Counted from the first letter of the stretch, positions 10,613 to 22,440 are shown. The stretch is DNA of 64,000 bases from Toxonevra muliebris (GCA_963691655.1 OY829326.1:76749235-76813234), one strand, 5' to 3'. The notes: a model not told the origin generated them from the letters alone. Translations and numbers: made by a program.

Positions 10613-11451
10613 CCACCTTTATCAAAAAGTTCGCGGGATTTATTCAGGAAATTAAAAATACAAGTTAATTCATCTAAATTTATATTGTCACCTTCAAAGT
10701 AATCCCCATCGACTGCAACACACTTATGCCAGCGCTTGATCCAATCCTCGAAACATTTTTTATATTCGGCTTTCGGTATGTTTATCAGTGCTTCCTGCGA
10801 TTTTTCCATTACTTCCTCTCGGCTGCTGAGCCTCGTTCCCCGTAATGGTTTTTTAACTCGATTGAACAGAAAGAAGTCACAGGGAGTCAAATCAGGTGAA
10901 TTCGGTGGCTGTTGGATGGTATTTGTTGCATTTTTCGTCCAAAAAATCACGAATAATGATGGCACTGTGCGACGGTGCGTTATCATGGTGCAAAATCCAC
11001 GAATTTTCTGTCCACAATTCTGGTCTCTTTCGGCGAATTGCTTCACGCAATTCGCTGTTATTGACCAAAATTTCTTATCGATGGTCTGCCACTGCGTTCA
11101 TCATCTTCGATTGACTCACGACCACTTTTGAACCGCTCGTGCCACTGGTAAACGACCGTTTTTTTTTTAGAGAATCGTTGCCGAAACACTTTGTTTCCAA
11201 CGTTCGCGCACCATTAAATCGGTTTTTTACGCAAAATTTAATACAATACAATTTAGTAAAATTGTAAAAAATCGGCAAAACACACAGAAATAGATGTATG
11301 GCTACGTAACTTTTGCAAATGTTAAGCTATGATGCTAAGATTTAGAGGGAATATCAACAACAGATGTATCAACTTAACAAAAACAGAACTCAAATCAGAA
11401 CGATGGGAGCGCCACACGGTGGTTATTCCGGGAACTTTTTGATCAAGGTGG
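10613..11451 (-). mobile_element. Internally deleted mariner inside the LINE
   Basis: Inverted ends CCACCTTTATCAAAAAGTTC (left) and CCACCTTGATCAAAAAGTTC (right, inverted), with TA at 10611-10612. It lies within the LINE reading frame between TKKY and PHFDLP. On the minus strand the N-terminal FKSGRESIEDDERSGRPS joins almost directly to a C-terminal part with QPPNSPDLTPCDFFLF and YFEGDNINLDE, so the middle (including the first catalytic Asp) is deleted. It is about 840 bp instead of the usual 1.3 kb. Non-autonomous. Confidence 0.85.
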
Positions 11452-12049
11452 GATAAGGTACCACACTTCGACCTCCCGAAACTTGACGGTATCACTCTGG
11501 AACTTTCATCGGAGGCAAAACATCTTGGAGTTATCCTTGATAACAAGCTTAGGTGGAAGAAGAATATCGAAGAAAGGAAAAATAAGGCGTTATGCGCTTT
11601 CTACGCATGCCAGAAAACCTTTGGTAAACGATGGGGCGTACGTCCGCGTCTAATCCATTGGATGTACACAGCCGTCATACGTGCTGTACTTATCTATCGT
11701 TGGTATGGTGGAATGCAGCAAACAAGATTAGCTATGTCAACCAGCTTGTAAAAGTTCAGAGATTAGCATGCTTAGGAGCTTGGAGCAAAACGCCTCAAGC
11801 GGGGTTGGAAATGATACTTCACTATCCTCCCTTGGACGAATACCTCAGGTGTACAGCAGCCAAAACAGCCATTCGATTAAAAGAATCGCAGTTTTGGAAA
11901 CAAAACGTTTTTGGACACGCGTCCATCCTAAACGACTATAGCACAGCAGAAACCAAAAGAACTACGGACTATATCACATCACAAGTGGTAGTAGAAAGAA
12001 ACTTCTTGACCATTATACCCAGCAGACAGGAATAGAAAGATAATGCAGC

Positions 12050-12440
12050 AACGATCTTTATTTCTACACTGGGTCTAAAATGGAAGAGGGTGTTGGATCT
12101 GGAGTTTTTTGCGATTCACTAAAAATCATGGAATCTTATAAACTCACTAATTACTGTAGTGTCTTTCAAACAGAGATCCTCGCTATCGACAATGCTGCGC
12201 AAGGCATCATCACAAGGAACCTTGATTCCTCCAGGATCACTATCTTTGTGGACAGCCAAGCAGCAATCATGGCACTAGATAATACGATTATAGGATCTAA
12301 AGCAGTATTAAGCTGCTTTAACGCCCTTAAGGAAATAAGTAACACTCATCAAGTCAAACTCAGCTGGGTTCCTGGACATAGTAATATTGAAGGAAACGAA
12401 ATGATGAACTAGTGAAAATGGGAGCAGCCGGGAACCGGGA
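12050..12440 (+). pseudogene. LINE RNase H domain, first catalytic Asp lost
   Basis: The domain reads YTGSKMEEGVGSGVF, where RNase H normally has Tyr-Thr-Asp-Gly-Ser. One codon (the catalytic Asp) is missing. The catalytic Glu is kept (FQTEILAI), as is the next Asp (FVDSQAAIMAL), and the end reads LSWVPGHSNIEGNE. A one-base shift then closes the frame at 12412. The domain degrades the RNA of an RNA/DNA hybrid during retrotransposition. This copy should be catalytically dead. Confidence 0.75.
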
Positions 12441-12879
12441 AATCAGGCCTAGACCAAAAAGCAGAGGAAACAATCAACAGATCTTGGTAAGCCCGGTGCG
12501 ACTGTAAGATAGTCCAAGACTTATAGCCTTCTCTTGATAAGAAAAAAACTCAGAATTTTGTCTGTCTAAAAAGAAAACAAAATCGAGTTCTAGCAGCAAC
12601 ACCCACAGGCCCCAGTCTCCAAAGCCGCCGACTCCGTTTTCTAGGAGACAGACTATTTGAAGAACTGGAGGACCTGGCGGAGATTCCGCCAACTGACCTT
12701 GTAAGGTTCATTAAGAGTACTAAGTGGTTTCAGGATAAATAGCGTCCTTTAAGATCTGGCTAGAAGGTGAAGGATTCCAAATGCATAGGACCAATTTTTG
12801 GCCCCTGTGAACGCTCAGTCCTTTTGAGCACATCCTTCCAAACCTTACCTAACCTAACCTTGCACCTTTTACGTTTAAA

Positions 12880-12990
12880 AGTCACTGAGGATTAGGCAAT
12901 TTCTTAGCTCTTTGGCGATGTCGTTATGAGATATGCCTAGATTTTTAAGTTTTTTGCGCAAAATTAACTTGTGATCGTGTTCCTTCATTG
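12880..12990 (-). pseudogene. Possible Tc1-like helix-turn-helix fragment
   Basis: The minus strand encodes MKEHDHKLILRKKLKNLGIS then HNDIAKELR, the look of a Tc1-type DNA-binding helix-turn-helix. It stops after about 35 residues next to the LINE tail. No terminal repeats found. The identification rests on a short segment only. Confidence 0.35.
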
Positions 12991-15604
12991 CTGGGAAAAT
13001 TTACACTAATCAATTTTGTTAAAAGAGATGATGCGATAACATTGAAGTGTATGTTTTGAAAAAAAGCAAATTGAGCTTCTTTTTTTAGCTACAAAAAACA
13101 TTTTTCAGGCTCTTTTTTAGTTCCTTTTTTGACAATTTCTGGCAACACTGCTCCCCATAAACGTTGTACTCACCATCAACATGGCCACTGGGCTAGTAAA
13201 ACAAAAATTCTTAAGACTATAAGCTATAAGAATTTGCTGTTGAAGATTAACTACAATCAATTTCAACTTGTTAAATATTTTATATGTATTGTTCAATGAA
13301 TTTTATTGTAGCACTTTTGGTTTGTTGAAAATATTTTCTTCACTCTGAAATTATCTTCTAAGAGGGAACAACTGGTTTGGTCCTTTATTCTATATTCAAT
13401 ATTTGCCAAAGAAAATAATTTGATTTCCACAACCCCTAAAACCGGAGTCCCCCCTAAATATAAAATTAATTTCAAAAATATTTAAAACTTCTATTCAGCA
13501 AATATAGATAAATCAATGGTCACAGCTTCATTATCGATTACGCTAGCAAAATGGCCAAAAAGTATAAAGTGCATTTAAGTTTTCACTGCGATCAAATTGA
13601 AAATAACTTTCTCACTTTTTACTTACAACTTGATATTGACTTTCGGCATATGAACGTTTTATTGCCAGCCCGTCTGCCCGTCCGTCCATCTACCGGTCTG
13701 TCATTATGAATTCATATCATACTACAAAAATTTTTAATTGCATTTTCCTATGTTAAATCAAATGTTGTCAACAATCAATAAGACATGCAGCCAGTCAGTC
13801 ATGCAAGCAATCAGGTAAGCAAACAATTGTAGTAGGCAGCAAAGCAGCAGTAACATGACATTTTGGCCCATAAAACTGACAATTTTATTTACTATAAACA
13901 TTTTTATAGTTATGAATTTATGCAGCGCCGTAAAAAAAAAGTACGCAACCATGGCGCCAACTCGAGTAACCTCAAGTTAACTTCTTGCTAAGAGCTCATG
14001 CGTAACTTGGCCAAAAAAAAAAACCAAAAAACAACAGAAACTTTTCGGTTTTTATGGTGTGTTGCATTGTTTTCCTCTTCTTTTTTTTTTTGGTATTTTG
14101 AGCCTTAATATTTAAGCCTTATATGGTATCAAGCAAATAACAAAGAAACATACAGAAAACTTTAGGTTTTTATGTGCTTACCACCTATATAAAAATTCAT
14201 ATTTTTGGTAATATATTATGCGCGGCCGCTGCCAATGAACAACAACAACAACAATCGAGTAAGCAAGCAACCAACAACGCTCGACCAAAAACACTAAAAA
14301 TCGCAACTGTCATATTTTTTGATAACTTAATATTTATGGAGATCGAATGCAACGTTGAAATGATGTACCGATGGAGCATCGCCAGCAGCAGTATTACTGC
14401 CGGCAACTAACATGGTATTTTACCCCCTCTTTACTGTCACTGCATCACCTTTAACCGCCATCCTAAAACATTCATATTTCACCAAATATGTGTTCTCTAC
14501 GCATTGCCGCTTTTTCATATGACATTAACAACCTCAACGATGACGACAATGACGATATTGACTACTGCGACAACGACGACGACGACGATGATGATGATGA
14601 TGATGTTTATGATGATGTTCTAGACATGTTCGACAAGGACCACGCCGACGACGTTGAACTGAATTCTCCCTTGGATGCCAGGACACACACGCAGTACGTG
14701 CTTTGCATTTTAAATGGCGAATTAGCAAAGTCTTCACTAATTGATCGTATCCCATGAGAGACAGACAGACTCCTTGACGACTTTGTTTCGAAAACGAAAG
14801 GATGACCAAAAAAGGCATCATCGTCATCATCATCATTGATGGCAACTGCGATGGATGATGGAACCGCGAAATGTTGTCACAACTTGAAATACAACATTAC
14901 AAGACATGGTAGACGGACATTCAAACAAGCATTAATACAGGCAGACAGACAGACAGCCAGTCAAAAATATTATGTTGTAGGTTTGAAAAAAAAAATTTCA
15001 AAATTGCCAATCATAAAATTATTGCATGACATTTGTACATTGTGTTTAAAATTTTTTGCTTTAATTTTGTTCTTAAATACTTTCTGTTATTTATTTGGAG
15101 TTCTACATCAAGTGCGAGCACAGTGGGCCTCACAGTTATTAAGCATTTTTATTATTACTAAACATATTAAAATGCAATATTTAAAATTCTACAAAAACTC
15201 AAATTTCATTGAAGTTTGAAATTAGGTTTTGCTATAGGACACCGAGTCACTGGTGGGAACTTTTTAAAAACTTTTTACAATAAAATGGCGAAGGCGAATC
15301 CGGAATCGGTTTTGCTTTAAGCTTTATCGCTTTTAGTTTCCTTAAGGCCAAGAAAGGGTTAAGTGAAGAATTATTACTAAGGGACTTTGTCTATCTTTAT
15401 ACTTACTATCTGACTTACGTTTTACGTCAGACAATGTAGAGTAGAGAATTTAACAGATGTTTTATTGCATAAAAACATTGTTTTTTATTATTAAAAATCA
15501 ACCCTAAAAGTATGCAGTATTTTTATTATTTTGATATTTTGTAAGAGGTGTGAAATGCGGATTTTTTACTAAAAAATGCATTCATTTAATTAATAAAATT
15601 AATG
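12991..15604. other. Non-coding with Asp-codon microsatellite
   Basis: No supported gene. It contains short CAA and GTA runs, palindrome-poor AT-rich DNA and a GAC/GAT triplet run (14536-14619). Host intergenic or intronic sequence is likely. I see no splice-bounded coding exon. Confidence 0.4.
14536..14619. repeat. (GAY)n trinucleotide microsatellite
   Basis: An imperfect GAC/GAT triplet array, purest at 14572-14603. An open frame over it would encode poly-Asp, but nothing conserved flanks it, so I treat it as a simple repeat. Confidence 0.75.
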
Positions 15605-16190
15605 ATCTGAATTATCAAAAGCTATGACTTTTTACTATGTTTCTGGCAATTAATGGATTCCGTCCCAGTACTACTTCTCATTTTTTGAGATTAACCATCC
15701 ATCAATGCAATTTTTCACTTCTCCGTACGAATTGAAGTGCTGTTCCGAAAGTCCGTGCTGCAGCAATCAAAACAATAACGAGTCGGAAGGAGCCAAATCT
15801 GGTGAATACAGCGGGAGGGATAAAATGTCCCATTTTATGTTTTCCAAATAGTTGTTAACATAATGTGCATCAAGCTGAGCATTGTCATGTTAAAAAATAC
15901 TTGGTCTGTGGACATATTCTGATCGTTTTCCCTTCAATGGAAGTTTTAATTTGATCAGTTGTTGCCGGTATCTTTCAGCAGTAATCGTGTTACCAAATTT
16001 TAGCAGTTCATAGTAGACTGCTCCCATCTTCGAATTTTTTCGATGGTCTTTGTTACTGACGTCACTTTTGAATTATTTAAATCATCATTCACAAGTGTCT
16101 TAGCTTGGAACATGGTCTCCATAAGTCTCTACCAACAATCGATAATCTTCGACATCTGTTTTCTTCAAATGGAAGTACAAAATTCGACAT
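15605..16190 (-). pseudogene. Degenerate mariner transposase
   Basis: The minus strand starts MSNFVLPFEENR at 16190, then after a shift EDYRLLVETYGDHVPS, the mariner N-terminal region. Later segments read VYYELLKFGNTITAERYRQQ, HDNAQLDAHYVNNYLENIKW (second catalytic Asp) and LYSPDLAPSDSLLF (third Asp), then SEQHFNSYGEVKNCIDGW. The part around the first Asp (TGDEKW) is deleted and several stops are present. It resembles the mariner at 30737-31777. Terminal repeats were not found. Confidence 0.8.
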
Positions 16191-17256
16191 TTTTGAAAAA
16201 AAAAAATGTTTTGTTTGTATAATCGCAATTATTAATTATCCTCGACACAAACCTCACATAATAGCTACACCATCTGTTATTTAAAACCGCACTTCATATT
16301 TATACATCTATTATGTTATTAGAGCGGCTGCGAAAGTGTAAATACTTTCAATAGAGTGATGTAATGCCTGTCAAACTATCCTATCACCCTGTGAAGTGTA
16401 GAGTATAGGCGGAGGGGGACCGTAATCAGGAGAGACAGAGTTCCGAGCCCCCCTGTATATTTTGTGTTAATAATATGGATTTTTTATTTCGATAGGAATA
16501 AATAAAATATTTTGGCCCACCCAGTTTTTTTTGTTTTGTTATTCATATCAACCTTTTTTGGATTCTAATAAATGAAATAACTTTTTTCTTTTTTAAAAAA
16601 AAAGAACTCCTAAAATGTTTTTCAGGCTGTAGCAATGGGTGCAATAACCTTGACTACACTTTAGTGTAGTGCGATTTTATCGTTTAAATAACGAGCTTTT
16701 TGACATACGTTAAAAAAATACAGCGAGCTTTTATGAATGTAAAATTTGGTAATACCGCCGCAATAGCTGTTTGCACATCAAAAAAACTAACCAAAGTTTG
16801 TAAAAATTCCTAAGGACGGCTTCAAGGTTATCCATGAAAGCTCAAGCCTTCAGGGGCGAAAAAGTTATGATGAAAACTTGTAACAAGAAATGGGGATCAG
16901 AGAATATGAATCCGGGTTCGGTTTTAAGCTATCTCCACTGGTTTCCTTACGGGCTAAGAGCCATAAGACTTATGGGTTTTCTTTAGAACGCAAAATTCTA
17001 GCAAATATGTATGGAAATTTGAGCAAAATCTAAGAACATTTGATTTTAAGTTGGTGTGAATGGATTAAAATTCTTATTACTTATTTAACACGCATCCGCC
17101 GTTCATTTTGCCAATCGAATCAGTCGTTGATGTATCAATTTTATACAATGTAATGCCACAATTAAAATTTGCAACGAACTGCAAAATGACAACCGTGTAA
17201 ATCCAGTGTTACATTCTCATTCAAAATTTCAGGTAAACAGCTGTACCGGCATGCTC
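16191..17256. other. Non-coding DNA
   Basis: No gene seen. A short perfect palindrome-like hairpin (ACTACACTTTAGTGTAGT) lies near 16651. TTTTGGCCCACCCAG near 16512 resembles the end of a Tc1-type element (compare 33613-33628), without a partner. Confidence 0.4.
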
Positions 17257-17456
17257 CAGAATCCGAGTGCAATCGAATTCGAAAGTGAAATCGAGTGAAA
17301 TTGTTTTTGGTGCTCTAGAAATCGAGTAAATTCAAATTTTTTTAACTCGTTGTAATGTTTGCAATTCGCTGCAATTTTCAATCAGCTGATTGTTGGCGCA
17401 AGGAAAAAAAAAACAAAACAAGTTGTGAAAATTTAAAAATATGTGTGTTTTAATTG

Positions 17457-17703
17457 TGGTTGCCGTAGCCTAGTGGTTAGTGTGTTGGACTACTATGCAG
17501 AGGTGCCAGGGTTCATATCTTGGAACGTTCAAAAATCAAAAATAGAAAATAAAAATTTTCTACACGGCACCTCTTGACCACCACTGTAGGTCCCTTCCAT
17601 TCGTATATAAACATAACTCACACAACATAAATGAATGCGAAAAGATCGGCCTTGACCCTCTCGAGGGCCTCTCGAGGGACTGTTGTGCCATAATAGTTAG
17701 AGG
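17457..17703 (+). mobile_element. Second SINE family, 10-bp target duplication
   Basis: A 247-bp insertion between direct repeats GTTTTAATTG at 17447-17456 and 17704-17713. The head has an A-box-like TAGCCTAGTGGTTAGTGTG and a B-box-like AGGGTTCATATCTTGG. The 3' part includes CTCTCGAGGGCCTCTCGAGG and ends GACTGTTGTGCCATAATAG, shared with the 42-bp fragment at 45884-45925. It differs from the SINE at 538. Confidence 0.8.
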
Positions 17704-18265
17704 GTTTTAATTGCAAATGCTCTAAATATTGAAGCCAAAATCCAAGATGATAGCCTAAAAATTAAAGGGCGAATTTCGAGCGATTAATGCAATCCTTTGG
17801 AATTGTGAGAATCTGCGTAAATAACCAGAATGGATTTTTAATGAAATTTCTTCAGATTTATATCGCACTACCGATTCAACAAGGATGCCTTTCAAATGTT
17901 GCTGGAGATTGTTAAGCCACGCCTTAAGCAATCTTCCATCCCGGCTCACATACTTTAAGCTGGCTGCAACTTCAAGGTTTTTAGCGGAAGGTGGTTTCCA
18001 AAATGTGGTTGGTAAATGCAGCGATGTAACATTGGGACGGAGTACAAAAGTATTGAGTAAAGGAAAACATTGAAACGCATCCTTTCGATTCTAGAAAAAA
18101 AAAAATTTGTACACGGTGTATAAATTTATATATACGGAGAGTGAGCAAGCCCAGTCGAAGCGGTTTTTTTCGCAGATTTTTCATATTCCGGGCATCATAG
18201 GCTGCGTTTGATAGTACCCACGTGAGAATTACTAAGCCACATCATGACCATTCGCTGTTCTATAA

Positions 18266-19230
18266 CACTGGAATACAGTGAAAATATAACATGAACCAAA
18301 GTATGTTTTCTAAATTAATTCGAGGTCGCTGAACACAAAAATCATATTCATTTTCTTTTTTTTTCTATGGGTAAGTTTTCGAGATATGACAAAATAATAA
18401 TAATAATAATAATTTTTCAGGTTGCAGTTTCACTTACAAGCTAATATCTCATTATCTATAGCTTCTATTGATCTGAGTTATATGTTATAGAAAATGTAAT
18501 TAAGTTATGCGTCTAATGCTGCCAAGTTTCGGATTATAAATGACTGAGATATATATGTTGAAAGTTCAATTTTGGTGTAATTTTTGAGAAATTTTCATTC
18601 AAGTCGTGGGCTAAGTTTCTTTCTCACAAAAAGTAATCACAAAATCTGAAGTTTTATTTTTTAATCGATAGACCATTTTATTACAGAAATTTTAAGCATA
18701 AAATGATAGCAATCGGATAAAAAATGACAAAGTGATCAAGGATTGAGTAAAAATAAAATATTCTTGAAAACTCGAAATTTTTCTCATTCTGCTGTAGAAA
18801 ATGATGAGCCACCACTTGAACTTTTGCAATTTTTCCCTGTCGGGTCTTCCCTGATCAAGAACCAGCAGTAGTCTGCCATCATGCTCTCATCCCTGAATCT
18901 TTGATATCGTCTTTCGATTTCAGCCATATCTTGGTGCCCTTCGCCCTGCTCGTCACTTTCTGCACCCAGATTTAATGGAAAGAAATCGAAATGGCTGAAT
19001 ATAATTATAATTCCTATGATTTACAACTTGGATCGGTCGATGCTATAGGTAAATAGTTATTAGACTTTAAGTAAAACTATAACCTGAAAAACCGTTATTC
19101 TGCCATATCTCGAAAACTTACCCATAGAAAAAAAATGAAAATGATTTTCGTGTTCAGCGTCTTCGATTTAGTTTAGAAAACATACTTTGGTTCATGTTAT
19201 ATTTTTAAAGTGAAATTTTGTATTTCAGTG
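18266..19230 (-). mobile_element. Long-TIR transposon, CACTG ends, TAA duplication, DEQGER fragment
   Basis: A 965-bp element. The left end CACTGGAATAC and right end (inverted) CACTGAAATAC are each flanked by TAA (18263-18265 and 19231-19233). The arms stay alignable for about 240 bp, including AAAATATAACATGAACCAAA and CTATGGGTAAGTTTTCGAGA in both. The centre carries a minus-strand coding fragment (18784-18990). CACT-type ends with a 3-bp duplication resemble the CMC (CACTA) group, but TIRs this long and this protein piece are not something I can assign to a described family. Same architecture as 22022-23854. Confidence 0.7.
18784..18990 (-). pseudogene. DEQGER-family protein, C-terminal fragment (copy 1)
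   Basis: A minus-strand frame of about 68 residues ending at TGA: FFPLNLGAESDEQGEGHQDM, then IERRYQ, ESMMADYCWFLIRED and a Ser-rich end. It matches the copy at 23306-23575 in SDEQGE..HQD, RYQ and MADYC. One or two residues after the Glu of GER are lost here. I recall similar sequences as multicopy unnamed proteins in arthropods, but no named domain. Lying inside matching TIR elements twice, it is probably part of their transposase or an accessory protein. Confidence 0.6.
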
Positions 19231-19497
19231 TAATAGAAAAGGATAATTTACTTATATTTTTGCGCCTGCTGCTCTGTTTCACTTGTTGCTGCTAAAGTGA
19301 ATTCAAACCACTTTTTTTTAGTGAATTCGGTTTCTAGAGCATGCAAATTCATTCAAAATTCACTTTTAACAGCGAGTAAGAAAAGAAAACTGAAAGTGAA
19401 TCGTAGAGCACCAACAAAAAAAAATGCTAGTGATTTCATTTCACAAAATGAATTCTAGAGCACCAAATAGTGACTCGAAAGTGAATTCTGGAGCATA

Positions 19498-20234
19498 CCT
19501 GATGACAGCCTTCTAATATTTACGCAACAGTTTGAGATGACATGACCACTGTATCAATGCGAATAAAAAAAGAGATTTTTGTGCTGTAGTTATGAATTTA
19601 TGATTTCAGAAAAACTGCATTAATTGAATTTAAAACAATCATAATTTTTGCGTTTCGTTAACTTGTCGTCATTAAGAGAGTTGTGTTTCGGACAGTGAGT
19701 GAATTGTTTTTTATTTTTTTTATTTTTTTTTTGAGCGTGGACACATCAGCAGCAGCCAGAATATGTCGCGCAAATACTTTATTGGGCACGCAATGCAAAG
19801 GAAAACGAAAGAAAAAATATGAAATAAAACATAAAAAATGCTAAAAACATATTAAATATGATCGTGTAGGAATTTTGATAGACTCCACAATGGGACTCTT
19901 TTAGCTACTCGCCACTTGCTACTACTACAACTTTATACTGCGTATCTACTACTACCATCCACTATATGTGTACTACGATGTACTGCTGTTGCTATTCTGC
20001 GTTTGCAGCATACCAATTTGAAGTTTTACGTCATGTCTTGCATGTTCGGACAATGTGATTTTTGCAACTTGTTAAGCACAAGAAAATGTGTTAACGCTTT
20101 GGGCGGACATCGAAATCGTATGATGATTTTTGGGCATGGCACAACATATGTATTATGTATGGAAGTGCGTATCCCAGCTAACAATTTGAGCTCGAAATGC
20201 CCTTCTATGGCTCTTATTTCGAAGGTTTTATTAA
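19498..20234. other. Non-coding DNA
   Basis: A + strand frame of 113 codons (19916-20257) is open but has no recognisable motif and ends across the TTAA end of a MITE. I do not support it as a gene. Confidence 0.35.
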
Positions 20235-20460
20235 CCCTAGACGGCATAATGAATTAATTAATTTTGTTTTTAAGTAATAAAAAGCACTGAAAAAATTAAA
20301 CAATTAATAATTTTGAATAAATAAATAAGTGTTTAATAAAACACAATAATAAAACCTGAATTTTTTTATATAGGGAGCAATTAGTATCGAGTTAAAAGGC
20401 GCCATCGATTCGACGAAGAAGAACCTTAGTTTGTAAAAAAATAAGGAGTGTCGACCAGGG
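20235..20460. mobile_element. Candidate TTAA-flanked piggyBac-type MITE
   Basis: A 226-bp segment flanked by TTAA at 20231-20234 and 20461-20464. Ends CCCTAGACGGCA and (inverted) CCCTGGTCGACA match at 9 of 12. CCCT ends next to TTAA are typical of piggyBac-like elements. No coding capacity. Confidence 0.5.
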
Positions 20461-20464
20461 TTAA

Positions 20465-20720
20465 ACGAGCATGAAAGAATGGGGGAAGATAGTGGGTGAA
20501 TAGAACCCCAAAAGGTTCCAAAGAGAAGGTATAAAGAATCATAACCAAAGTGAAGATAGAGTCGTAAGAGAGGGTAATAAGATTAAAGAAAGAGAGTGAA
20601 AAGAGTAAAACTGAAGAGACAAAGAATAAAAAAAAATTTAAAAAAGTCAAACAGAAAAATTATGAGAGTCGAAAAGTACGAATAAAGTAGTCAAAAAAGA
20701 GATCAAAAGAGTCAGGGCTG
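20465..20720. repeat. Purine-rich tract
   Basis: About 250 bp strongly biased to A and G on the + strand (AAGAGAAGG, AGAGAGGG, AAGAGAGTG and similar). Simple low-complexity DNA able in principle to form triplex structures. No repeat unit is fixed. Confidence 0.55.
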
Positions 20721-20748
20721 TCAAATGTTTAAAAATCATTTATTTGAA

Positions 20749-20988
20749 TAATATATATATATATATTTAAGCTATAGTTTTGGCTGACTTCAAGAGAATA
20801 AGGACCAGGTATCACAAAAAAAAATTAAAAACGTTTCTACGCCACATCATTAGCAATAAATATTCCCTGGAATCAAATGTGTTTAACGCAGTATTTTAGA
20901 AGTTATTATTAGTTTAAGATAGAAATGTGGAAAATATGCTTTTTTGTTGAATTTTGTCTATTACTCCATATATATATATATATATATG
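20749..20988. repeat. Two (TA)n microsatellites
   Basis: AT dinucleotide runs at about 20749-20766 and 20968-20988, in otherwise featureless AT-rich DNA that extends to about 21480. Confidence 0.7.
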
Positions 20989-21484
20989 TAAAGTTATAAT
21001 TTCTATATCAAGTTTGTTATTTTATCTAGGTGAATTTACCATTTGAATAACAAAATAATTCATTTGATTATTTTTTGTTGATTTTCAAAACCGACTTCCA
21101 AAAAAATAAATCTGCTTATCTGGCCTTGAAGTCAGGTGGAATACAATATTTTTAAATCATCTAAATTCAATTTTAAAGTCAGTATATATAAAAAGGTTAA
21201 ACAGTGATTAGATAACTTTTGGAAAAAATTTATAAATGTACCATATTTTCGAGGAAATTTCAAAGTTGCTGTTCGATTAATAGAACGCTGGGACGATAAG
21301 AGTTCAAGAATTTTAAAATACAAAACATTAATATTTTTCATGTTAACGTAAATATTCAGATGCTTCTAAGAAAGACAATGTTATGAGTCATATTTTCGAA
21401 AGAGAACAAGTATATGAGGGTGCTCAGAGTTTTTTTAGTGTCAGTATTTTGAGTCCTCCGAAAATTGTTTGCTGTGTTGTATTC

Positions 21485-22018
21485 TTAACCCATTAAGGAC
21501 GGGACGGCCGCAATTTCAAAGCTTATTTAAGTGGCTTCGTTAACTATGAAAACGAACTTAAAAAAATTTGAGCCATATCATTTTTCATGCAAAATTTTAT
21601 GAACTTTCGAAATCTGCGGTCAAAATAACAAAAAACAGAAAATTCAAAAAGTTATGCTCACTTATACATCAAAAACATGATTTTTAGATTAGAAATTTTT
21701 TTTTCTAAAATTATTTCCGGAATGAAATCATTAGGAAATTCCTCTATTTGATAAAATTCCGGCGTCCATGCATCCTCAAATATAAAATGTGTCACTTGGT
21801 GTTTCAAAATTTATCGTGTAAATATACAAAATGGCGGCTTAAACGCGAAAAGCCGCTTCAAAACTTTCAGGAGTTTTTTACATAAGACGGGTGAACTTTA
21901 AAATTCATCAAAGAATACGTTCTAATTTTGTTAGAGTTTTTTAACGACTTTTTTAATTTTTGAAAATTATGAAATTTTAAAAAATATCAAAATTTTTCCA
22001 AAAAACACTGAAAAAATT
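21485..22018. other. AT-rich segment opening with a TTAACCC end
   Basis: TTAA at 21485-21488 is followed by CCCATTAAGGACGGGACGG, like one end of a piggyBac-type element, but I found no inverted partner. The rest up to the long-TIR element is non-coding. Confidence 0.3.
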
Positions 22019-22440
22019 ACACTATACAACACTGATTTTTACCTATCTCCAAAGTGGTTGGTTCCTAATATTTTTTGGACCGAATCTGCCATCAGTTTTG
22101 TCGTAGCAACTCTGGTTTTCGAGATAACCCCAAATTTTTTGATTTTTCGAATATGGGTCGCCATTTTTATCAAAATTACTCTTTTTTCGAAATGAAAGTA
22201 GAGCGTCTACATCTTTTCAAAAAGGCAATCAAATTATGTTTAAAAGTTCCAGAGATCTGAGGTGGAAATTCTGACCAAAAAAACCTTTTTTTTCGAATTA
22301 CCTATTTTTTTTGCCATTATTAAGTGCTGAAAACGAAATAACTTATCGCTGATTTTTTTTGAATCGATAGCGTAAATTCTTGCGCAAAGTTTAAGTACTC
22401 CGGGTTTCCGAACTCTAGAAACAAATTACAACGATTTCAT

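Larger units (their letters stand above)
10296..12862 (+). mobile_element. LOA-like LINE with RNase H, split by a mariner
   Basis: A 5'-truncated non-LTR retrotransposon. Reverse transcriptase motifs TRGVPQGGVMSPLFW and VVAYADDAVIM lie in 10296-10612. After the mariner insertion (10613-11451) the frame resumes with PHFDLPKLDGITLELS and LGVILDNKLRWKKNIE, then shifts frame near 11690 to SLVWWNAANKISYVNQLVK. An RNase H domain follows (12050-12440). The C-terminal end FLGDRLFEELEDLAEIPPTD precedes a stop at 12740-12742, then a 3' UTR ending in CCTAACCTAACCT near 12862. RT plus RNase H with this GVPQGGVMSPL form suggests the LOA/I group. Several frameshifts make it inactive. Confidence 0.82.
17257..19497. 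mobile_element. Inverted element with repeated GCTCYAGAA motifs
   Basis: The left end holds GGCATGCTCCAGAAT and, 60 bp on, GGTGCTCTAGAA. The right end, inverted, holds GGTATGCTCCAGAATTCAC and GGTGCTCTAGAATTCA, with further copies (GGTGCTCTACGATTCAC, GCATGCTCTAGAAAC) toward the inside. It forms an imperfect inverted pair about 2.2 kb apart enclosing a SINE (17457-17703) and a long-TIR transposon (18266-19230). The multiple subterminal copies look like transposase-binding sites. Superfamily and target duplication not determined. Confidence 0.5.

Noticed and set aside
14488..14757. Asp-rich 89-codon frame as a gene
   Set aside because: It depends on a GAC/GAT microsatellite and has no conserved flanks or splice context.
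19916..20257. 113-codon frame as a gene
   Set aside because: No domain seen, and it runs across the TTAA end of a MITE.
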